NCBI RefSeq assembly: GCF_030268885.1
Contig: NZ_BSSA01000041.1
Location: 1-61,039 of the forward strand
Direction of reading: 5' to 3'
From: Kitasatospora phosalacinea
GTDB taxonomy: Bacteria > Actinomycetota > Actinomycetes > Streptomycetales > Streptomycetaceae
Length of the DNA: 61,039 nt
Shown in pieces: positions 15,835-22,658 of the stretch. The translations under genes and the position numbers were made by a program. The notes under the pieces are model-generated. The model searched no databases and was not told the DNA's origin. It saw only the letters and a program-made list of their open reading frames with translations. Positions within the stretch are counted from its first letter, which is position 1. The number at the start of each line of letters is the position of its first letter.

Positions 15835-16530
15835 CTACTCCAGCCCGGACTGCCGGACGGTGATGTTCAGCCGCCCGGTCAGGCCCAGCGCCGGGTCGGC
15901 GGTGCCCGGCAGCGTCCGCACCACGCCGTGGTACGCGAAGCGGCTGGCCCCGCCGAACACCAGCAGGTCGCCGCTGCACAGCCGCAGGTCCGTCCAGGGC
16001 CGGCCCCGCCCCTCCGGGTTCCCCAGCCGGAACACGCACTCGTCCCCCAGCGACAGCGACACCACGGGGGCGTCCACCCGCTCCTCCCGGTCCTGGTGCA
16101 GTCCCATCCGCGCCCCGTGCGGGTAGTGGTTCACCAGCGCGACGTCCGGCGCGAACCCCGCCGCCCCCGCGACCGCGCCCGCCCGCTCCCCGTACGCCTC
16201 GGCCACCGCCCGCCGGGCCAGCGCCCCCAGCCGCTCCGGGAAGGGCTTCACCGGCGCCCCGTCCCCGTCCACCACCGTCCGCGCGTAGCCGTACGGGTAC
16301 CAGTGCCAGCCCAGGCAGACCGTCCGCACCGACATCACCCCGCCGCCGGGCAGCACCACCGTGCGCATCCCGGCGGGGGGACGCGCCCACTCCCGGCAAG
16401 CCGCGACCAGTTCCCGCTGCTCCTCGGCCGTCAGCCACCCCGGCAGCAGCACGACGCCGTCCGCAGGCTCCTCGCGCCCGCGCCCGAACAGCTCCCCGAC
16501 GAACACCCCGCCACCGCGCATGCCCCCCAT
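15835..16530 (-). CDS. AlkB-like 2-oxoglutarate/Fe(II) dioxygenase
   Basis: This protein of about 231 residues is AlkB-like and probably repairs alkylated DNA bases by oxidative demethylation. Iron ligands fit the family: HxD in MGLHQDREE (about residues 145-147), a distal His in FAYHGVVRTLPG, and the 2-oxoglutarate-binding RLNITVR near the C-terminus. The substrate-side motif WHWYPYGYAR and the NHYPHGARMG lid are also present. The start is uncertain: ATGs lie at 16530 and 16521. The frame stays open upstream through a GC-rich repeat tract, which I exclude as non-coding. Confidence 0.87.
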   Translation of the reverse strand: MGGMRGGGVFVGELFGRGREEPADGVVLLPGWLTAEEQRELVAACREWARPPAGMRTVVLPGGGVMSVRTVCLGWHWYPYGYARTVVDGDGAPVKPFPERLGALARRAVAEAYGERAGAVAGAAGFAPDVALVNHYPHGARMGLHQDREERVDAPVVSLSLGDECVFRLGNPEGRGRPWTDLRLCSGDLLVFGGASRFAYHGVVRTLPGTADPALGLTGRLNITVRQSGLE

Positions 16531-16903
16531 GCTGCCACCCACCACCCACACCCCCGGCCCACCGCAACCCCACCCCCGCAGCCCACCGGCCCCCTCCCAA
16601 CCCGCCGCAGGCGCCCCCCAACCTGCCTGAGGCGATCCCCGCCCCAGCCCGCCGCAGGCACTTCCACCTCCGCATGCGCCCACCGCCCCTCCCAACCCAG
16701 CCGCTCCCCCCTCAGCCCGCCGCAGGCGATCCCCGCCCCCCGCATGCGCCCACCGCCCTCCCAACCCAGCCGCTCCCCCCTCAGCCCGCCGCAGGCGATC
16801 CCCTCCCCAGCCCGCCGCAGGCACTTCCACCCCCCGCATGCGCCCACCGCCCTCCCGTCGGACCCTGGTGTGGGGGCCGTCCCCGCCCGGAGGAGGTTGC
16901 ACG
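16531..16903. repeat. Intergenic tandem repeat tract between AlkB-like and MBL-fold genes
   Basis: This C-rich gene-free stretch contains imperfect tandem units of about 70 bp, each beginning CGCATGCGCCCACCGCCC (16671, 16741 and a partial copy at 16835). A second module, AGCCCGCCGCAGGCACTTCC, occurs at 16646 and 16809. The short core CCGCAGGC recurs throughout. Frames stay open on both strands because of base composition only. I see no protein-coding signature. The 3' end includes the ribosome-binding site of the next gene (AGGAGG). Confidence 0.75.
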
Positions 16904-17722
16904 ATGCATCCGCTGGAGTTCCGCGTGGTCGACCTTCCCGCGCCCTCCCTGCACAAGACCGCGGTGCTGGTCCTCGGTCAGCACCGCTCGGTCCTGGTCG
17001 ACACGGGGTTGCGGCTCTCGGACGGGCGACGGTTGGCCCGGGAGGTGGAGCGTTCGGGCCGTCGGCTGAGCACCGTCCTGGTGCCCCACCACGCGCCGGA
17101 CTGCTGGCTGGCGGCGGAGGTGCTGCGCGACGCGTTCCCGGAGGCCCGTTTCCTCGCCCCGCCCCCGGTCCGCGACCGGATCGAGCGCGAGCACCTCGCG
17201 GTCCGCGCCGCCTGGGCCGGTCTCGGGGACGAACTCCCGTCCCGCCTGGTCGCGTTGGAGCCGCTGGAGGGTGACGCCGTCGAGCTGGAGGACCACCGGC
17301 TGGAGCTGCGCGGGGCGTCCCTGGGACTGCCCGACCTGCACTACCTGTGGGAGCACCGCAGCCGGACGCTGCTCGGCGGCCCGCTGCTCTGGCTGAACGT
17401 GCACCCGTGGCTGGCCGCGACCCCGCTGGCCTCGCAGCGCGAGGCGTGGATCGACCTGCTGGACGAGATGACGGCGCTGGAGCCGCTGCGCACCGTCCCG
17501 GGCCACCGCCACCTGACCACCCCCGTACCCGCGGACGCCGCGGTCCCCGACCCGATCGCCTGGACCGGCGACTACCTGCGGGCGTTCACCACCGAACTCG
17601 GCAAGCCGGTCGACCCGGACGCGGTCACCGCCGCCCTGCTGCACCGCTACCCGTCCGCCGCGCTGCCCTCCGCCGTCCCCCCGGCCGTCCGGGCCGCCCG
17701 CGGCGAACCCGCCGCCGCCTGA
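16904..17722 (+). CDS. Metallo-beta-lactamase-fold protein with degenerate metal site
   Basis: This 272-residue protein has the MBL-fold layout: an opening strand pair, then VLVLGQHRSVLVDTG and a helix leading to VLVPHHAPDCWLA. The last segment aligns with the usual HxHxDH metal motif but keeps only the first His and the Asp. A later VPGHRHL is in the position of a distal His motif. It may bind one metal, or have lost hydrolase activity. The ATG at 16904 follows AGGAGG. No operon partner is evident. Its substrate is unknown. Confidence 0.75.
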   Translation: MHPLEFRVVDLPAPSLHKTAVLVLGQHRSVLVDTGLRLSDGRRLAREVERSGRRLSTVLVPHHAPDCWLAAEVLRDAFPEARFLAPPPVRDRIEREHLAVRAAWAGLGDELPSRLVALEPLEGDAVELEDHRLELRGASLGLPDLHYLWEHRSRTLLGGPLLWLNVHPWLAATPLASQREAWIDLLDEMTALEPLRTVPGHRHLTTPVPADAAVPDPIAWTGDYLRAFTTELGKPVDPDAVTAALLHRYPSAALPSAVPPAVRAARGEPAAA

Positions 17723-17794
17723 ACGCCCCCGGCCCCGCCTCCGCCCCCGGCCCCGCACCCGGAGCCTCCTGACCGCGCGTCACCCCCTTCCCGA

Positions 17795-17816
17795 CTGTAC
17801 CTACTGGTATGTACAG
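17795..17816. promoter_or_regulatory. 22-bp dyad overlapping the TetR gene start
   Basis: CTGTACCTAC and GTATGTACAG flank a central TG; 9 of 10 arm positions match. It overlaps the first candidate start (ATG 17809) and ends 7 bp before the second (GTG 17824). TATGTA inside it could be a -10 box for a leaderless message from 17824. This is the expected position of an autoregulatory TetR operator. Confidence 0.6.
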
Positions 17817-17823
17817 TGCCGTC

Positions 17824-18399
17824 GTGACCCAGGAAGCGCCCACCACCGCCGACCGCCTCGTCGAAGCCACCCGCGAACTGCTCTGGGAGCGCGGCTACAC
17901 CGGCACCAGCCCGAGGGCCATCCAGCAGCGCGCGGGCGCCGGGCAGGGCAGCATGTACCACCACTTCGCGGGCAAGCCCGACCTCGCCCTCGCCGCGATC
18001 ACCCGCACCGCCGGGGAGCTGCGGGCCCTCGCCGACGGACTGCTGTCCGGCCCGGGCACGGCGGTCGAGCGGGTCGCCGCGTACCTGCACCGCGAGCGCG
18101 ACGTGCTGCGCGGCTGCCCGGTCGGGCGGCTGACCCAGGACCCGGAGGTGATGGCCGACCCGGTGCTGCGCGCCCCGGTCGAGGAGACCCTCGGCTGGCT
18201 GCGCGGGCGGCTCGCGGAGGTCCTGGCGGAGGGGCGGGCGAACGGGGAGCTGCCGCCCTCCCTCGACCCGTCCGGCACGGCCGCGACCGTGGTCGCCGTC
18301 CTGCAGGGCGGCTACGTGCTGGCCCGCGCGGCGGGCGACCCCGGCCCGTTCGACCAGGCCGTCAGCGGCCTGCTCGCCCTGCTCTCCCCGACCCGCTGA
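17824..18399 (+). CDS. TetR-family transcriptional regulator
   Basis: This regulator of about 191 residues has the TetR DNA-binding domain: RLVEATRELLWERGYTGTSP, then AIQQRAGAGQGSMYHHFAGK. Its ligand domain holds a conserved LRGCPVGRLTQDPEV segment, as in the AcrR/YxaF-like TetR group. I prefer the GTG at 17824 (VTQEAP) over the ATG at 17809, which sits inside the dyad at 17795-17816. The DUF4865 gene follows 52 bp downstream on the same strand. It probably represses itself and that gene. Confidence 0.87.
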   Translation: MTQEAPTTADRLVEATRELLWERGYTGTSPRAIQQRAGAGQGSMYHHFAGKPDLALAAITRTAGELRALADGLLSGPGTAVERVAAYLHRERDVLRGCPVGRLTQDPEVMADPVLRAPVEETLGWLRGRLAEVLAEGRANGELPPSLDPSGTAATVVAVLQGGYVLARAAGDPGPFDQAVSGLLALLSPTR

Positions 18400-18451
18400 C
18401 CCTCCCAGCCCCCTCCCCGCCCCCTCCCCGCCCCTCCCCGAAGGACGGCCC

Positions 18452-19078
18452 GTGCTCGCCAAGCAGTACGAGATCACCCTGCCCGCCGACTACGACCTCG
18501 CCGTGATCCGCCGCCGGATCGAGGCGGGCGCCCCGCTCCTGGACGACCGCCCGGGGCTCGGCCTCAAGGCGTGGCTGCTGCGCGAGCGCGGCGCGGACGG
18601 CTCGCCGGTCAACCAGTACGCGCCGTTCTACGTGTGGCGCTCGGACGGCGCGGCGGCCCGCTTCCTGGTCGGCGGCGGCGGCTTCGAGAACATCGTCCGG
18701 GACTTCGGCCGACCGACCGTCCGGCACTGGACGGTGCTGGCGCACTTCTCCGGCCCGGCCCGCGCCGCCGTCCCCGTCCCGCCCGTCGCGACCCGCCGCC
18801 TGAGCACCGTCCCGACCGACCCGGACCCGCTGGCCCTCGCCGCGCACGTGGAGCGCGCCACCGAGGAGGTGCGCGAGCTGGCCCGCCACCCGGAGGTGCA
18901 CACCGCCGTCCTCGCCCTCGACCCGGACCGCTGGGAGCTGCTGCGCTTCGTCCTCCGGACCGCCGTCCCCGCCGCCCCGGACGACCCCGCCGCCCCGGAC
19001 GGCTCGACGGCGGTCTTCCGCGTCCCGCACCTCTCCGCCCCGGAGCTGTCCGCCCTCCCCGAGGGCCGCGCCTGGTAG
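18452..19078 (+). CDS. DUF4865 family protein
   Basis: This 208-residue protein matches the DUF4865 pattern: MLAKQYEITLPADYDLAVIR, then DDRPGLGLKAWLLRERG, NQYAPFYVWRSD, and FENIVRDFGRPTVRHW. The family is related to monooxygenase-like (dimeric alpha-beta barrel) proteins and is typically found next to TetR regulators, as here. Its activity is not established. The GTG at 18452 is preceded by GAAGGAC. The short gap before it holds a CCCTCCCCGC repeat (about 18409-18440). Confidence 0.85.
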   Translation: MLAKQYEITLPADYDLAVIRRRIEAGAPLLDDRPGLGLKAWLLRERGADGSPVNQYAPFYVWRSDGAAARFLVGGGGFENIVRDFGRPTVRHWTVLAHFSGPARAAVPVPPVATRRLSTVPTDPDPLALAAHVERATEEVRELARHPEVHTAVLALDPDRWELLRFVLRTAVPAAPDDPAAPDGSTAVFRVPHLSAPELSALPEGRAW

Positions 19079-19101
19079 CCGGCGGCCGGGGCGGCCGGCT
19101 A
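19076..19101. terminator. Hairpin spanning convergent stop codons
   Basis: TAGCCGGC (19076-19083) and GCCGGCTA (19094-19101) pair perfectly. Each arm contains the TAG stop of one of the two convergent genes, so it could terminate both. Confidence 0.5.
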
Positions 19102-19455
19102 CAGCATCCCGATCTCCCGCGCGCACCCGCCCCAGGCCTGCCAGCCCTGGAGGCGCAGGATCTCCTCGCCGACGGCGATCTGCTGGCGCCGACCGGCGTG
19201 GTCGGGCCGGTCGGCGTAGCGCAGGCCCCCGGCCTCGCGCCAGGTGGGCGGCCAGATCTGCAGGCCGCCGTAGTAGCCGTTGCCGGTGTCGGCCTGCCAG
19301 TCGCCGTCGCTCTCGCAGTCGGCGAGCCGGTCCCACACCAGGTCGGGCGTGCTCTGGCGGGCGGCGGCGGGCGTACCGGCGGTCAGGGCGACGGCGGCGG
19401 GGAGCAGCAGGCCTAGCACGGCCAGCCCCCGTCCGTACGAGCGAGGTATCCGCAT
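19099..19455 (-). CDS. Short secreted resuscitation-promoting-factor-like transglycosylase
   Basis: This 118-residue exported protein consists of a signal peptide (about 1-32, core LAVLGLLLPAAVALTAG) and one Rpf domain. The Rpf core WDRLADCESDGDWQADTGNG includes the catalytic Glu in CESDG and is followed by YYGGLQIWPPTW. Two cysteines (CESDG and GGCAREI) should form the fold's disulfide. Rpf proteins cleave peptidoglycan glycan strands and promote spore germination or exit from dormancy. It has no LysM domain, unlike the Rpf protein encoded next upstream on the same strand. Confidence 0.9.
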   Translation of the reverse strand: MRIPRSYGRGLAVLGLLLPAAVALTAGTPAAARQSTPDLVWDRLADCESDGDWQADTGNGYYGGLQIWPPTWREAGGLRYADRPDHAGRRQQIAVGEEILRLQGWQAWGGCAREIGML

Positions 19456-19592
19456 CCCCCGACGCTACGCACGGCACCCGCCGCCCCACCCTCCGGACAC
19501 CGCCGAGCGGGTGGCGCCCCCGGCACCGCCCCGGACCCACGACGGCACCGGCCCCGCGACGGCCCCGGCACCGCCTCGTCCCGGGAACGGCG

Positions 19593-19627
19593 GAAGCCGC
19601 CACCCCACGGCCGGGGGTGGCGGCTTC
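19593..19627 (-). terminator. Perfect 14-bp stem-loop terminator after the long Rpf gene
   Basis: GAAGCCGCCACCCC (19593-19606) and GGGGTGGCGGCTTC (19614-19627) pair perfectly around a 7-nt loop. It lies 60 bp past the stop codon of the LysM-containing Rpf gene and before the short Rpf gene. Confidence 0.75.
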
Positions 19628-19686
19628 ACGCCGACAGGGTGGGACCGGCGGGCGGTCCCGGTGGAAGCGGTGCTTCCGGGGGTGGG

Positions 19687-20457
19687 TCAGACCGACAGGA
19701 CCTGGCCCGGGTAGATCAGGTCCGGGTTGCCGCCGACGACACCGGAGTTGTTGCTGTACAGGGTGTGCCAGTCGACGCCCAGGCTGTCCGCGATCTTGGA
19801 CAGGGTGTCGCCGGACTTCACGGTGTAGCTGCCACCGGAGGTGTTGGTGCCGGTCGCCGCAGCGGACTTGTTCTTCCAGGTCTGCTTCGGGGCCTCCTGC
19901 GCGGCGGCCTTGGGGGCCTGGGCGCGGGACTCGGAGCGGGACGCCTTGGCGGTGTCGTCCGAGGTGGCGGTGTTCGACTTCGAGGAGGTCGACTTCGAGG
20001 AGGAGGAGGTCGACTTCGAGGAGGTCGAGCTGCTGGACGACGAGGAGGTGTCGACCTGCGCCGGGGCGCCGCCCTTGGTCAGACCGGCCTGGACGGAGCA
20101 GACGGGCCAGGCGCCGGGGCCCTGGGAGGCGAGCACCTTCTCGGCGATCGCGATCTGCTGCGCCTTGGTGGCCAGGTTGGCCTGCGGGGCGTAGGCGGTG
20201 CCGCCGAAGGCGGCCCAGGTGGAGGAGGTGAACTGCAGGCCGCCGTAGAAGCCGTTGCCCGTGTTGATCGACCAGTTGCCGGTCGACTCGCACATCGCGA
20301 CCTTGTCCCAGGTGGAGACGTCCGCGGCGGAGGCCGAGTTGGCCGTGACGAGGCCGGCCACCGGGACGGCGAGCAGGGCGCCGCCGACGACGGCCGCGCG
20401 GACGCGGTTGCGCTTGGTGGCGGTGGTGGCAGCGGCGGTCTCGTTACGGAAGGTCAT
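19687..20457 (-). CDS. rpfA: Resuscitation-promoting factor with LysM domain (RpfA-like)
   Basis: This 256-residue secreted muralytic enzyme has a signal peptide (cleavage near ANSASA-ADV, about residue 45). The Rpf transglycosylase domain follows (WDKVAMCESTGNWSINTGNG, catalytic Glu in CESTG; FYGGLQFTSSTW; LASQGPGAWPVC). After a Ser/Thr/Lys-rich linker (about 138-180), one C-terminal LysM domain binds peptidoglycan (YTVKSGDTLSKIADSLG through NPDLIYPGQVLSV). The ATG at 20457 has GAGAGGAA. It likely acts in germination and wall remodelling. The leader exceeds 250 nt, and Streptomyces rpfA messages are known to be controlled by a c-di-AMP (ydaO) riboswitch. Confidence 0.93.
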   Translation of the reverse strand: MTFRNETAAATTATKRNRVRAAVVGGALLAVPVAGLVTANSASAADVSTWDKVAMCESTGNWSINTGNGFYGGLQFTSSTWAAFGGTAYAPQANLATKAQQIAIAEKVLASQGPGAWPVCSVQAGLTKGGAPAQVDTSSSSSSSTSSKSTSSSSKSTSSKSNTATSDDTAKASRSESRAQAPKAAAQEAPKQTWKNKSAAATGTNTSGGSYTVKSGDTLSKIADSLGVDWHTLYSNNSGVVGGNPDLIYPGQVLSV

Positions 20458-20745
20458 GAGATTCCTCTCGACATTCCCGGGATGGGCAGGCGGAACCAGG
20501 CCCCAGCTGGGCCGTGTTCGCTCGCCAAGTCCGGTGGGCGGGCCGTGCACGTGTCGGACGTGCCGCTTGCCGCCCCGGCCACCTGTCCGCATCCCCGGCG
20601 GCGGCTGGCTGCCGTCGCGCCGTGGGCGCCGGGCCCGTGTTCCGGGGTGAGCCGGAGGCGGGCCGTGCGTCGGGGGTGAACCCGGGAGGTGCTCGTTGCA
20701 CCGGGCAAAAACCTACGATTCGGGCTCCGCAGCGCCAAACACTTT
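20458..20745 (-). promoter_or_regulatory. Long leader of the Rpf gene, candidate c-di-AMP (ydaO-type) riboswitch
   Basis: On the minus strand this GC-rich, structured region precedes the Rpf start. It contains GCGGAGCCCGAATCGTAGG (complement of 20715-20733), which resembles the conserved CCGAATC core of ydaO-type elements. It also holds the hairpin GGTGC-AACGA-GCACC and several other short stems. Actinobacterial rpf genes are a documented ydaO context. I could not fold the region or run a covariance model, so the element and its limits are tentative. A TTGACC (20754-20759, minus strand) is a possible -35. Confidence 0.5.
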
Positions 20746-21094
20746 CCGGTCATCCCAGGTCAAAGCGGCGTTACCGGCGGTATCGATCACGGCAATCGAA
20801 GAGAAATGTCCGTTTCATCCGCTTCTTCCAAGATCAAACCATATGGGAATATGACCCCGGCCACAGTTTGACCCGTGTGAGGTCGGGCACAGCGTCGACA
20901 GAATGTGATCCTCCGCGCACACACGGCGATCAGGAGCCGTGCAAATCCCGTCGCCCGGCCGCTCACCCGTGACCCCAGCCACAACCTCCCGTTGGTAATG
21001 GCGGTCGGCGCTCCCCGCGCCGCGCGCCCGGGACGTCCCGCCCGGGGGCACCGGAACCAGCACCTGGAACGTCAGGGCGAACGAGGAGTCATCA
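20746..21094. promoter_or_regulatory. Divergent intergenic region, Rpf gene / conserved hypothetical gene
   Basis: This is the remainder of a 637-bp gene-free stretch. It is noticeably less GC-rich than its surroundings (for example 20795-20860), which fits promoters on both strands. A TTGACC at 20869-20874 faces the plus-strand gene. I see no convincing complete -35/-10 pair. I found no tRNA or small gene here. Confidence 0.4.
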
Positions 21095-21964
21095 GTGCCG
21101 CGCATGCTTGAGGTGAGCGAGGACGTACGCGCCGAGATCGGCGACGACGAGGCCGAGAGCCTGCTCGCGGGCGCCCACGCGCCCGACGCGTACGACTGCA
21201 CCTCCTGCCGACAACCGGGCGACTCGCTGCACGAGCCGACCAGCACCGTCCTGTTCGTCGGCGAGGAGACCGCGGTGCTGGCCTTCGCGCACGCCCGCTG
21301 CGTGCCGTCCCAGGTGGTGCCGGTGGACGAGCAGCAGCTGCGCGGCGCCGTGGAGTCGATCAGCCAGGGCGCGGACGCCGCGCTGCCCGCCGGGGCCGTG
21401 GCGCCCGCGCCGACCGCGCCGGAACCGGCGGTGGAGGTGAGCATCCCGGAGCCGATCACCGCCCCGCCGACCGCCCCGCCCGGTCAGCCGCAGCCCGCGG
21501 TCCTCGGCGTGACCTGCGGGATCGTGCTGTGCGGCGACACCCAGCACGCCGCGCTGGTGGTCGAGCCGACCGGGCCGGTCGGCCGACCGGGCAGCGCCCT
21601 CGGCGAGGACGAGTTCCTCTCGCTGCTGACCGAGCACGGCTTCCAGATCGTCCAGGACGTCAACCAGCCCCCGGCCCGCCCGCGGGCGGGCTGGTCGGTG
21701 CTGATGGCGATGGGGCAGCTGCACGCGATCCTGCAGCCCTCGGCGACCGGCGGCTCGGCCGCCTGGTGGCAGGCCCACCAGCCGCTCCAGGTCACCCCGG
21801 GCTGGCGGGCCGCGGCGGCCCGCAAGTCCGAGGTGATCATGTACGCGGTGCCGGCCGGCACCATCGGCCGCCAGCCCCGCGAGGACCTGCTGCGGATCGC
21901 CATGGACCGGGCCGCGGCCCGCGGCCTGCTCGCCGCCGGGATGCTCCCGCTGGCCGGCACCTGA
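21095..21964 (+). CDS. Conserved actinobacterial hypothetical protein with N-terminal Cys/His motif
   Basis: This 289-residue soluble protein is of unknown function. Near residues 33-70 it has CTSCRQPGD ... AFAHARC, a Cys-x2-Cys ... His-x3-Cys arrangement that could hold zinc. A Pro/Ala-rich linker (about 100-135) joins it to a C-terminal domain with GVTCGIVLCGDTQHAALVVE, an EDEFLSLLTEHGFQIV helix and WQAHQPLQVTPGWRAAA. I do not recognise a family. The GTG at 21095 has GAACGAGGAG upstream. The next gene starts 15 bp after its stop codon, so they are probably one operon. Confidence 0.75.
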   Translation: MPRMLEVSEDVRAEIGDDEAESLLAGAHAPDAYDCTSCRQPGDSLHEPTSTVLFVGEETAVLAFAHARCVPSQVVPVDEQQLRGAVESISQGADAALPAGAVAPAPTAPEPAVEVSIPEPITAPPTAPPGQPQPAVLGVTCGIVLCGDTQHAALVVEPTGPVGRPGSALGEDEFLSLLTEHGFQIVQDVNQPPARPRAGWSVLMAMGQLHAILQPSATGGSAAWWQAHQPLQVTPGWRAAAARKSEVIMYAVPAGTIGRQPREDLLRIAMDRAAARGLLAAGMLPLAGT

Positions 21965-21978
21965 GCGGGGACGCGCCG

Positions 21979-22596
21979 ATGACCGACCCCGTGAACGACC
22001 CGGCCGCCGCCGGACACGCCCCCGCCCCGCCCACCGTCCCGCCCGCCCGGACGGCCGTTGACCAGGACACCAGCACCACCACCGGCATAGGACTGGGGGC
22101 CGCGCCCCCGCATCCCAAGCCGGTCTCGCTCGTTGGCTCCTACGTGTACAGCTACGAGCTCGCGTCCCCCGGCCGTCCCTCCGTCCAGTCCGGCCCCGGC
22201 GGCGCCGGCCGGTCGATCCCGAACATGCGCCCGTCCTACGACGCCGAGCACCCGGTGTCGACCACGCCGATCTACGACACGCTGTACTCCGAGTACCGCC
22301 GGATGTTCCGGGCGCTGCCCGGCGACCGCTCCGGCGAGGAGGGGATGAGGTTCACCGGCTTCGCGGTCCGCGAACCGCAGCCCCAGCCGTCCGGGTCCCC
22401 GCAGCAGCAGTCCTTCGAGACGCACGCCGGACAGGCCCCGGGCGCGCCCCAGTTCATGCCCGCGCAGACCTCCGCCGCCCAGGCCAACGGCCAGGGCTGG
22501 GTCGCCACCGGCTACCTGGGCGTCCCGGCCGCCGGCGGCACCGCGGGCGGCCGGCACCGCTCGGTGCTGTCACTGCCCCCGGGCCGGGACGCCTGA
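21979..22596 (+). CDS. Hypothetical protein, partner of the upstream gene
   Basis: This 205-residue protein begins with a disordered Pro/Ala/Thr region. A short conserved-looking core follows (SLVGSYVYSYELASPGRPSV, SIPNMRPSYDAEHP, IYDTLYSEYRRMFRALPGDR), then a Gln/Pro/Gly-rich tail. It has no signal peptide or membrane segment. I cannot assign a function. It is tightly linked to the upstream hypothetical gene, and a perfect long hairpin lies directly downstream. The ATG at 21979 has only a weak ribosome-binding site, consistent with translational coupling. Confidence 0.72.
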   Translation: MTDPVNDPAAAGHAPAPPTVPPARTAVDQDTSTTTGIGLGAAPPHPKPVSLVGSYVYSYELASPGRPSVQSGPGGAGRSIPNMRPSYDAEHPVSTTPIYDTLYSEYRRMFRALPGDRSGEEGMRFTGFAVREPQPQPSGSPQQQSFETHAGQAPGAPQFMPAQTSAAQANGQGWVATGYLGVPAAGGTAGGRHRSVLSLPPGRDA

Positions 22597-22602
22597 CGGC
22601 AG

Positions 22603-22653
22603 AAGTGACGAGGAGGGGCCGCGGACGGTGTCCGCGGCCCCTCCTCGTCACTT
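22603..22653. terminator. Perfect 24-bp bidirectional hairpin
   Basis: The 24-nt arms at 22603-22626 and 22630-22653 are exact complements around the loop GGT. The hairpin fills the gap between the convergent hypothetical gene and der, so it should stop transcripts from both sides. Confidence 0.8.
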
Positions 22654-22658
22654 CCCCG

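Noticed and set aside
16671..16856. CRISPR-like array
   Set aside because: Units are adjacent or irregular with no unique spacers of constant length and no cas genes.
20689..20984. Short ORFs in the rpfA upstream region
   Set aside because: They lack ribosome-binding sites and recognisable sequence, and lie in a region better explained as leader and promoters.
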